The notes under the pieces: generated by a model
What the model was told of the DNA's origin: nothing
The model's input: only the letters and a program-made list of their open reading frames with translations
Databases searched by the model: none
Assembly: GCA_044354975.1 (NCBI GenBank)
Contig: JBIKZA010000051.1
Coordinates: forward strand, 1 to 18,237
DNA: 18,237 nt
Direction: 5' to 3'
DNA from: CAIZGX01 sp044354975
GTDB lineage: Bacteria > Bacteroidota > Bacteroidia > Flavobacteriales_D > Sanyastnellaceae
Shown here: positions 1-5,902 of the stretch, in pieces
Position numbering within the stretch: the first letter of the stretch is position 1
How the letters are laid out: the number at the start of each line of letters is the position of its first letter
Program-made: the position numbers and the translations under genes

Positions 1-1546
1 TGCAAATGCGGTCTAAGAACCAACGGTCGTGACTAATCACAACGGCACATCCTGCGAAGTTTTGAATTCCTTCCTCCAACGCACGAAGCGTGTTGATGTC
101 AATGTCGTTCGTCGGCTCATCGAGCAAAAGCACATTCGCTTCTGTTTTCAATGTCATTGCGAGGTGCAAGCGATTGCGCTCTCCACCCGATAACACGCCG
201 CATTTCTTTTGTTGATCTCCACCGGCAAAGTTGAACTTGCTGCAGTAGGCACGTGAGTTAATGGTTTGTCCTCCTAAGTCAATGACTTCGTTTCCACCGC
301 TGATTACTTCGTACACACTTTTATTGGGGTCAATTTCTCCGTGACGTTGATCCACGTAGCCAATCTGCACGGTATCTCCAACTTTGAACTCACCGCTGTC
401 CGGCGTTTCTTCACCCATGATCATGCGGAACATCGTAGTCTTGCCAGCACCATTCGGCCCAATAACACCAACAATTCCAGCTGGAGGAAGTTTGAACGAA
501 AGGTTTTCAATTAACAGGCGGTCTCCATATGATTTCGAAATTTCAACAGCGTCAATAACGTCATTTCCCAAACGAGGTCCGTTCGGAATCGGAAGTTCAA
601 GTTTCGCGTCTTTTTCACGTTCACCTTCCGACATCATTTTGTCGTAATTCTGAATACGCGCTTTGTTCTTTGCCTGACGGCCCTTCGGATTCATTCGAAC
701 CCACTCTAATTCGCGCTCCAATATTTTTCTACGCTTGCTTTCTTGTTTTTCTTCAGCAGCAAGGCGCTTCGATTTTTGTTCTAACCACTCGGTGTAATTA
801 CCTTCCCACGGAATACCTTCTCCGCGATCCAATTCAAGAATCCATCCCGCTACATTGTCCAAGAAATAACGGTCGTGGGTAACGGCCAATACGGTTCCAG
901 GGTATTGTTGCAAGTGTTGCTCCAACCATTCAACGCTTTCAGCGTCCAAGTGGTTGGTAGGCTCATCCAATAACAGTACATCTGGATTTTGAAGAAGCAA
1001 TCTGCAAAGAGCTACTCTACGACGCTCTCCACCACTTAATTTTTCAATCAAAGAGTCTTCATCTGGACAACGCAGCGCATCCATGGCAATGGATAATTTG
1101 GTGTCCAAGTCCCATCCGCCTAACGCTTCAATTTTATCTTGAACAGTAGCTTGACGATCCATTAACGCCTGCATTTTATCAGGATCGTTTAGAATTTCTT
1201 CATCGCCAAACTTCATGTTAATCTCTTCGTATTCTTTCAATACGTCTGTGATTGGTTTAACGCCTTCCTCAACAATTTCACGCACTGTCTTAGTGTCGTC
1301 CAATTGTGGCTCTTGCGGAAGGTAACCAACGGAATATCCTGCAGACCAAACCACGTCGCCCTGAAACTCTTGGTCGAGGTTAGCAATAATTTTCATAACG
1401 GTAGACTTACCCGCACCGTTCAAACCTATGATGCCAATCTTAGCTCCGTAATAAAACGATAGGTAAATGTCTTTTATAATGTGCTTGCCGGTTGGAGTGT
1501 ACTTGTTTACACCCACCATGGAGAATATGATTTTTTTGTCGCTCAT
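1..1546 (-). CDS. ettA: EttA, ABC-F energy-dependent translational throttle (3' end cut by window edge)
   Basis: An ABC-F ATPase that, from work on E. coli EttA, binds the ribosomal E site and gates entry into elongation according to ATP/ADP level; it is soluble and has no membrane domain. The visible 515 codons hold two ABC domains: Walker A GLNGAGKS (about 41-48) with signature LSGGERRR (170-177) and Walker B LLLDEPTNHLD (191-201), then GPNGAGKT (363-370), LSGGERNR (452-459) and LLLDEPTNDID (473-483). Between them is a charged linker (about 243-320) containing WEGNYTEWLEQK and ELEWVRMNPKGRQAKNKAR-type residues typical of EttA rather than Uup or YheS. Roughly 40-45 C-terminal residues are missing beyond base 1, judged against the usual 555-560 aa. 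The start at 1546 gives MSDKKIIFSMVGV, the normal family N-terminus. It lies 31 bases downstream of waaA in the same direction, with a possible promoter of its own in that gap. Confidence 0.96.
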   Translation of the reverse strand, partial: MSDKKIIFSMVGVNKYTPTGKHIIKDIYLSFYYGAKIGIIGLNGAGKSTVMKIIANLDQEFQGDVVWSAGYSVGYLPQEPQLDDTKTVREIVEEGVKPITDVLKEYEEINMKFGDEEILNDPDKMQALMDRQATVQDKIEALGGWDLDTKLSIAMDALRCPDEDSLIEKLSGGERRRVALCRLLLQNPDVLLLDEPTNHLDAESVEWLEQHLQQYPGTVLAVTHDRYFLDNVAGWILELDRGEGIPWEGNYTEWLEQKSKRLAAEEKQESKRRKILERELEWVRMNPKGRQAKNKARIQNYDKMMSEGEREKDAKLELPIPNGPRLGNDVIDAVEISKSYGDRLLIENLSFKLPPAGIVGVIGPNGAGKTTMFRMIMGEETPDSGEFKVGDTVQIGYVDQRHGEIDPNKSVYEVISGGNEVIDLGGQTINSRAYCSKFNFAGGDQQKKCGVLSGGERNRLHLAMTLKTEANVLLLDEPTNDIDINTLRALEEGIQNFAGCAVVISHDRWFLDRIC

Positions 1547-1563
1547 AGTGAAAATTTGAACGG

Positions 1564-1571
1564 CAAAGATA
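1564..1571 (-). promoter_or_regulatory. Possible -7 promoter element for ettA
   Basis: On the minus strand this reads TATCTTTG followed by C, a full match to the Bacteroidota -7 consensus TAnnTTTG. It would start transcription about 10-15 bases before the ettA ATG. No TTTG-like -33 element is seen at the expected distance upstream, inside the end of waaA, so ettA may be served by read-through from waaA, by this site, or by both. Confidence 0.4.
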
Positions 1572-1577
1572 CGCCAC

Positions 1578-2816
1578 CTAGGCGCTGTATTTTTCTATTC
1601 CTTTTAAAATTCCGGAAGACGCTCCGGCATGCTCTTCAACATATTTTTTTCCTGCATTCGGAATTGAATTTTCACCGCGCGCATGTTCAAGAAAAGAAGA
1701 AAGCTCTTCGAGACTTTCAACGGGAAAAGCAGCACCGACTTCAACGAGGTCAACCGCTTCCTGAAACTTCCTGTAATTCGGTCCAAATGCCATCGGGATC
1801 CCGTAAACGGCAATTTCTAAAGAGTTGTGCAACCCCTTGCCAAATCCACCTCCAAGGACAACCGCATCTGCTTCTGCGTATATGGACGACAGCATTCCAA
1901 TAGAGTCAACAATGAGCACGCGCGCCTCAGTGTTTTTTTCGGGTTGAAAGGAAGAGAGTAGGACCACTCCAAACTTTTCAAAACGAGTCAAAGATTCTTG
2001 AATTCGTGTTGCATGAATTTCGTGCGGTACAACGCAAACTTTCAAGTCGTTCACGCGCGAAAGAAGCATGGCAATAAGTGATTCTTCTTCGGTGTAGCTA
2101 GATCCCAAAACAACAAGAAAATTATTTTTTTTGAAGGAAGAAATCCAAGCGAGTTCTTTCGGCGAATTTGCAATTTCCATCACACGGTCGAAGCGAGTGT
2201 CGCCTGAATGCGTGACATTAGTAAAATTAATATTTTTTAATAATTGAAGGGTGCTTTCATTCTGAACAAAAAAGTGTGTAACCGCTTTCAGTGTTGGTTT
2301 CCAGACGAACCCGTGCCATTTGAAAAAACGCTGATCTTCTCGAAGAATAACAGAGATGCAAAAGAGTTTCGTTTTGTTATTTTTAAGTTGAAGGAAATAG
2401 TTCATCCAAAATTCATACTTCACAAAAAAGGCTTGTTTAGGACGAAGAATTTTAACAAATTTAAGGGCGTTGAGAAAGGTGTCAAGCGGAAGGTATCCAA
2501 TCCAATCTGCACCTGAATAATTCTTCCGCACTTCGTATCCAGAAGGAGAAAAAAAAGTAAGTGCAACCACTGAATTTGCATGGCGTTTTTTAAGTGCTTC
2601 CATCACGGGCCGCCCCTGTTCGAATTCGCCCAAGGATGCGCAGTGAAACCAAATCACTTCTGCGTCAATCGGAATGGAATTACGCCATTGGCTTAATGAA
2701 GAAATTGCACTTTTTCTTCCGGTATTTCCTGTTCGGATTTTCTTATTGAATAGCCCCGCAAATGGAAGAGAAACTTCAATGATCTGCCAAACAATAGAAT
2801 AAATAAATCGAAACAT
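1578..2816 (-). CDS. waaA: 3-deoxy-D-manno-octulosonic acid (Kdo) transferase WaaA/KdtA
   Basis: Transfers Kdo from CMP-Kdo to lipid IV-A, the step that joins the inner core to lipid A, at the cytoplasmic face of the inner membrane. The 412 aa product has the usual GT-B layout: a hydrophobic N-terminal anchor (about 5-23), then VIWFHCASLGEFEQGRPV (54-71) in which Glu64 matches the catalytic base of the family (Glu31 in Aquifex WaaA), and FVKYEFWMNYF (131-141). The C-terminal CMP-Kdo binding half shows PHEIHATRI (264-272), LGGGFGKGLHNSLEIAVYGIP (321-341, with Glu334) and GPNYRKFQEA (345-354). Length is normal for the family. The ATG follows the stop of the upstream barrel-protein gene by one base (TAACATG), so the two are probably cotranscribed and translationally coupled. 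Confidence 0.96.
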   Translation of the reverse strand: MFRFIYSIVWQIIEVSLPFAGLFNKKIRTGNTGRKSAISSLSQWRNSIPIDAEVIWFHCASLGEFEQGRPVMEALKKRHANSVVALTFFSPSGYEVRKNYSGADWIGYLPLDTFLNALKFVKILRPKQAFFVKYEFWMNYFLQLKNNKTKLFCISVILREDQRFFKWHGFVWKPTLKAVTHFFVQNESTLQLLKNINFTNVTHSGDTRFDRVMEIANSPKELAWISSFKKNNFLVVLGSSYTEEESLIAMLLSRVNDLKVCVVPHEIHATRIQESLTRFEKFGVVLLSSFQPEKNTEARVLIVDSIGMLSSIYAEADAVVLGGGFGKGLHNSLEIAVYGIPMAFGPNYRKFQEAVDLVEVGAAFPVESLEELSSFLEHARGENSIPNAGKKYVEEHAGASSGILKGIEKYSA

Positions 2817-2817
2817 G

Positions 2818-3570
2818 TTAATAGATGTAGAAGTCGTTGGGTGCGCGCTGATATAAGTTCAAAATCCACCCTGCACGCAAACCAAAAAGCATATCCAATC
2901 GCTTGTCAGTGTCCTGTGTTTGCGTATCGAGATTCCATTCTCTTCTGCTCTGGGTAAAGCCTTGAGTTGCTTGAGCCCCGATATAAAAATTAACGAGTCT
3001 GTTATTACTTAAATGATAGTAACCAATAAACTGGTTAACCGAAAGACCATTCGTTAATCGATCATATCCTTTTAAATACTCTCCCTCAAGCTGTGTAATT
3101 TTAGCTTCCTGATGTTCAAGTCTTATTTTATGTTGAATCAATCCGACGCCGGCAGTAATCAATAGGCCTGAGTTTACATTAGGACCAATGATTGGAAACA
3201 ATTTCCCACCTTGCAAAAAGACATTGAATCCTCTTTCTTGAATGAACATTGTTGCAATCTGACCCTGCTCGTCAAGAATCTCACCGCGGGAGGTAAGCAG
3301 ATTACTCAGCAAATTCGGCTCATGAACCTTATTTCCAAAGAGATAATTGAACTGAACGCCGTAGTACCAATTTTTTTTATCCTTCACATGGAATCCCACC
3401 TCAAGACTTCCGTTATTTCCGAACCTTTTAGCTAAGTCTCCGCCTGGAGTCGAGTATCCGTAGCCCACTGTTACATGCGGATTGAAAAGCGAAGAGTCAC
3501 GCACTTGCCATTGTCCAAATGAAAAGAAGCAAGCCAATTGCAGAAATGCAAGGAGAGATAGTTTCTTCAT
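2818..3570 (-). CDS. Predicted secreted outer-membrane beta-barrel protein, function unknown
   Basis: I do not recognise a named family. The 250 aa product starts with a clear signal peptide: MKK, a hydrophobic core (about 4-18) and a SFG-Q site at 17-20, typical of Bacteroidota type I cleavage. The cysteine at 14 (QLAC) does not fit a lipobox because hydrophobic residues continue after it. The mature part is made of alternating, aromatic-rich amphipathic stretches (VTVGYGYSTPGGDLAKRF, SLEVGFHV, WYYGVQFNYLFGN, FNVFLQGGKLFPII, LLITAGVGLIQHKIRL, LVNFYIGAQATQGF, LDMLFGLRAGWILNLY), as in an 8- to 10-strand porin-like barrel, and it ends with an aromatic FYIY. An in-frame ATG eight codons upstream (3594) is possible, but the start at 3570 places the lysines directly at the signal peptide. 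It sits upstream of waaA and divergent from a sugar aminotransferase, so an envelope role is likely but only inferred. Confidence 0.8.
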   Translation of the reverse strand: MKKLSLLAFLQLACFFSFGQWQVRDSSLFNPHVTVGYGYSTPGGDLAKRFGNNGSLEVGFHVKDKKNWYYGVQFNYLFGNKVHEPNLLSNLLTSRGEILDEQGQIATMFIQERGFNVFLQGGKLFPIIGPNVNSGLLITAGVGLIQHKIRLEHQEAKITQLEGEYLKGYDRLTNGLSVNQFIGYYHLSNNRLVNFYIGAQATQGFTQSRREWNLDTQTQDTDKRLDMLFGLRAGWILNLYQRAPNDFYIY

Positions 3571-3608
3571 ATTGCGAAAGTAAATGTTATTCATTGGAAA
3601 CTAAAGCT

Positions 3609-3616
3609 TAATTTTG
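3609..3616 (+). promoter_or_regulatory. Probable -7 promoter element for the sugar aminotransferase gene
   Basis: TAATTTTG followed by C matches the Bacteroidota -7 consensus TAnnTTTG and lies 20 bases before the ATG at 3637, which predicts a short leader of roughly 15 bases. The -33 region (around 3586-3590, TTAT) is a poor match to TTTG. The motif is in the 66-base gap between two divergent genes, where a promoter is expected. Confidence 0.5.
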
Positions 3617-3636
3617 CTGCCCTTAAATTTCAATAC

Positions 3637-4767
3637 ATGTCAGGTAATATTCAAATGGTTGATCTCAAGAAACAATACTTGAAGATCAAAGAAGAGGTAG
3701 ACGCAGCGGTTATTAATGTTATGACCAACGCGAACTTTATCAATGGAGCAGAGGTGAAGACCTTTCAAACTAATTTGGAAAGTTATCTAAATGTGAAGCA
3801 CGTCATTCCTTGCGCAAATGGCACGGATGCATTGCAAATTGCAATGATGGGATTAGGATTACAGCCGGGCGATGAAGTGATAACTGCCTCTTTTACCTAC
3901 GTTGCTACCGCTGAAGTAATAGCGCTATTGGGATTGGTGCCTATTTTAGTGGAGGCGAAGGAGATCGATTTCACGATTGATCCAGCTGAAATTGAAAAGG
4001 CCATTACACCGAAAACGAAGGCTATTGTTCCAGTGCATTTGTTCGGGCAGGGAGCAGACATGAATGCCATCATGGACATAGCCAAGAGACATAATCTATT
4101 TATCATTGAAGATACAGCCCAAGCTTTAGGCGCAACATTCACAATGAATTCAGGTGAGACGAAATGCCTTGGGACAATCGGAGATATAGGCTGCACAAGC
4201 TTTTTCCCGTCGAAGAACTTAGGTTGTTTTGGCGATGGAGGGGCGTTGTTCACCAACAACGACGAGCTTGCAGCTAATTTGCGAATGATTGCAAATCACG
4301 GACAAAAAGTGCGTTACTATCACGATGTTATTGGAGTGAATTCTCGATTGGATACAATGCAAGCAACAATATTGGATATTAAGCTTAAGCACCTGAATGA
4401 ATACGCTGAAGCTCGCAGATCCGTTGCGAATTTCTACGACAATGCCCTTCAGGTAGCCGGTCTTTCTACGCCGAAAAGAATTAAGGAAGGAACACATGTT
4501 TTTCATCAGTATACATTGCGTGTTTTAAACGGGCAGAGAGACGCATTAAGATCTCACTTGGAAAAAAGTGGAGTGCCAAGTATGATCTATTACCCGCTTC
4601 CATTGCATTTTCAAAAAGCCTTTGAGAATACGCGTTATCCAAAAGGGTCAATGCCCATCAGCGAACGCTTGTCAAGTGAAGTTTTGTCGTTGCCCATTCA
4701 TACAGAAATGACTGCCGAGGAACTCAATTTTATTGTGGAAAGTGTACTGGCTTTTTTCAACGATTAA
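3637..4767 (+). CDS. DegT/DnrJ/EryC1/StrS family PLP-dependent sugar aminotransferase (WbpE-like)
   Basis: Transfers an amino group, usually from glutamate, to a nucleotide-linked keto-sugar to make an amino sugar for lipopolysaccharide or other surface glycan. The 376 aa length is normal. Visible motifs are PCANGTDALQIAM (58-70, phosphate and cofactor contacts), TASFTYVATAEVIALLG (83-99), IIEDTAQALGA (156-166, with Asp159 facing the pyridine nitrogen), TSFFPSKNLGCFGDGGALFT (187-206, with Lys193 as the Schiff-base lysine) and GVNSRLDTMQATIL (233-246). These stretches are very close to what I recall of Pseudomonas WbpE, which makes UDP-2-acetamido-3-amino sugars, but substrate cannot be read from motifs alone; ArnB- or perosamine-type activity remains possible. 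The gene is divergent from the barrel protein and waaA, consistent with an envelope-glycan role. Confidence 0.93.
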   Translation: MSGNIQMVDLKKQYLKIKEEVDAAVINVMTNANFINGAEVKTFQTNLESYLNVKHVIPCANGTDALQIAMMGLGLQPGDEVITASFTYVATAEVIALLGLVPILVEAKEIDFTIDPAEIEKAITPKTKAIVPVHLFGQGADMNAIMDIAKRHNLFIIEDTAQALGATFTMNSGETKCLGTIGDIGCTSFFPSKNLGCFGDGGALFTNNDELAANLRMIANHGQKVRYYHDVIGVNSRLDTMQATILDIKLKHLNEYAEARRSVANFYDNALQVAGLSTPKRIKEGTHVFHQYTLRVLNGQRDALRSHLEKSGVPSMIYYPLPLHFQKAFENTRYPKGSMPISERLSSEVLSLPIHTEMTAEELNFIVESVLAFFND

Positions 4768-4915
4768 TGGCTCCACAGACGAGAAAAAATGAAGAAATGG
4801 GCTATGCAGCGGTTTATAACGAAAAAAAAAAGGTCTTCGGCTCATATTTTTTAAGTTGAAAATCAATGAATTACAAGGTGAATTGGATTTTTTTAGAAAG
4901 AAATTGAAATTAGTG

Positions 4916-4946
4916 CTTGTGAATGTCAAATCGTGATGTACATTTG
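4916..4946 (+). promoter_or_regulatory. Promoter of the ribosomal protein array (upstream of rpsL)
   Basis: A complete Bacteroidota-type promoter: -33 element CTTG (4916-4919, one mismatch to TTTG), a 19-base spacer, and -7 element TACATTTG (4939-4946, full match to TAnnTTTG). The predicted transcription start is about 4951-4953, giving a leader of about 60 bases before rpsL. Directly upstream is an A/T-rich stretch with a T7 tract (4888-4894), which could act like an UP element. The -7 box overlaps an 8-base palindrome (4936-4943, ATGTACAT). It is the only complete promoter match I found for the whole 13-kb array. Confidence 0.72.
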
Positions 4947-4960
4947 CACCCCGAATTTTC

Positions 4961-4975
4961 CGAGTCGTGTACTCG
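4961..4975 (+). promoter_or_regulatory. Small hairpin in the rpsL leader
   Basis: CGAGT (4961-4965) and ACTCG (4971-4975) form a 5-bp stem with the loop CGTGT. It begins about ten bases after the predicted transcription start and is followed by an A-rich single-stranded stretch up to the rpsL ATG. It has no U-tract, so it is not a terminator. It could stabilise the mRNA 5' end or take part in ribosomal-protein feedback; the stem is short and chance is not excluded. Confidence 0.35.
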
Positions 4976-5011
4976 TATTAAAAATAGTGAAATAAAGGAA
5001 CTTTTATAACA

Positions 5012-5392
5012 ATGCCAACAGTTCAACAGTTAATCAAAAAGGGTCGCACACCAAAGACCTATCGCAGTAAATCAGCTGCCTTAACCTCATGTCCACAGCG
5101 TCGTGGGGTTTGTACCAAAGTGTATACCACTACTCCTAAGAAACCAAACTCAGCATTACGTAAAGTTGCTAAGGTTCGTTTAACGAATGGTTTTGAAATC
5201 ATCGCTTACATCGGTGGAGAGGGACACAACCTACAAGAGCATAGCATTGTATTGGTTCGTGGTGGTCGTGTGAAAGACTTACCAGGTGTTCGTTACCACA
5301 TCGTTCGTGGAGCTTTGGATACAGCCGGTGTAAACGGTCGTGGTCAAAGGAGATCTAAGTACGGTACTAAGCGTCCAAAAGTTAAAAAATAA
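5012..5392 (+). CDS. rpsL: 30S ribosomal protein S12
   Basis: S12 lies at the decoding centre of the small subunit and helps set translational accuracy. The 126 aa sequence aligns without gaps to E. coli S12 through residue 100: CPQRRGVC (27-34), TTTPKKPNSALRKVAKVRL (39-57), YIGGEGHNLQEHS (66-78) and VRGGRVKDLPGVRYH (82-96). Lys43 and Lys88, the usual sites of streptomycin-resistance changes, are the wild-type residues, as are Arg86, Pro91 and the methylthiolated Asp89. It is the first gene of the array, about 60 bases after the predicted transcription start. An AAGGAA stretch (4995-5000) lies 11 bases before the ATG, which is long for a Shine-Dalgarno. Confidence 0.99.
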   Translation: MPTVQQLIKKGRTPKTYRSKSAALTSCPQRRGVCTKVYTTTPKKPNSALRKVAKVRLTNGFEIIAYIGGEGHNLQEHSIVLVRGGRVKDLPGVRYHIVRGALDTAGVNGRGQRRSKYGTKRPKVKK

Positions 5393-5413
5393 TCGCATTA
5401 AGAATATTTTGCA

Positions 5414-5881
5414 ATGAGAAGAAGAAAAGCCAAAAAAATTGCGGTACTTCCAGATCCGAAGTTCAACGAGGTTAATGTAACGAAGTTCGTTAATAATTTA
5501 ATGCTTCAAGGAAAGAAAGGGGTAGCCTTTTCAATCTTTTATGATGCACTCGATCGCGTAGCTACAAAGACTAGCGAAGATGGATTAGAAATTTGGAAGA
5601 AAGCATTAGAGAATGTAACTCCAGCAGTTGAGGTGAGAAGTCGCCGTGTAGGTGGAGCAACTTTCCAGATTCCTTCACCTATCCGTGAAGATCGTAAGAA
5701 TTCAATGGCAATGAAGTGGTTAATCGGATATTCTCGCAAGAGAAACGAGAAGAGTATGGCTGAGAAATTAGCTAACGAAATCGTAGCTGCGTCAAAAGGT
5801 GAAGGTTCAGCTTTCAAAAAGAAAGAAGATGTTCACAGAATGGCAGAAGCAAACAAAGCATTCTCACATTTCCGTTTCTAA
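5414..5881 (+). CDS. rpsG: 30S ribosomal protein S7
   Basis: S7 nucleates assembly of the 30S head on 16S rRNA and contacts the E-site tRNA. The 155 aa product begins MRRRKAKK and shows VTKFVNNLMLQGKKGVAFSI (22-41), a conserved RNA-binding helix, then the signature-bearing beta-hairpin region TPAVEVRSRRVGGATFQIP (69-87) and RKRNEKSMAEKLANEIV (108-124), followed by the C-terminal helix ending AFSHFRF. Length is normal. It follows rpsL after 21 bases and precedes fusA by 21 bases, the standard str order. In E. coli S7 is the str-operon feedback repressor acting between rpsL and rpsG; the short gap here leaves little space for that structure. Confidence 0.98.
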   Translation: MRRRKAKKIAVLPDPKFNEVNVTKFVNNLMLQGKKGVAFSIFYDALDRVATKTSEDGLEIWKKALENVTPAVEVRSRRVGGATFQIPSPIREDRKNSMAMKWLIGYSRKRNEKSMAEKLANEIVAASKGEGSAFKKKEDVHRMAEANKAFSHFRF

Positions 5882-5902
5882 TTAAGATAAAGAATAAAAA
5901 GC

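Noticed and set aside
1572..1584. CGCC-ACCTA-GGCG hairpin at the waaA stop codon
   Set aside because: A 4-bp stem without a following T-tract on either strand; most likely chance.
1481..1903. Plus-strand open frame of 140 codons over the waaA 3' end and ettA 5' end
   Set aside because: Antisense to two well-identified genes, with no family resemblance in its product.
3575..3582. Minus-strand TACTTTCG as a promoter for the barrel-protein gene
   Set aside because: One mismatch in the conserved TTTG and only four bases from the chosen ATG, so the transcript would begin at or inside the start codon; the -33 (TTTA) is also imperfect.
4822..4852. A10 tract, GC-containing middle and T6 tract after the aminotransferase gene, resembling a terminator
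   Set aside because: The middle (GGTCTTCGGCTC) does not form a stable stem: only the closing C-G of TTCG and then mismatches, so pairing would rely on A-T bases alone. I do not call a terminator.
4672..4929. Minus-strand open frame of 85 codons across the aminotransferase 3' end and the gap before rpsL
   Set aside because: It overlaps a clear gene, has a low-complexity Phe/Ser-rich product typical of antisense frames, and has no recognisable domain.
5404..5412. ATATTTTGC just before rpsG as an internal promoter
   Set aside because: It fails the TA at the start of TAnnTTTG and lies one base before the ATG, leaving no leader.
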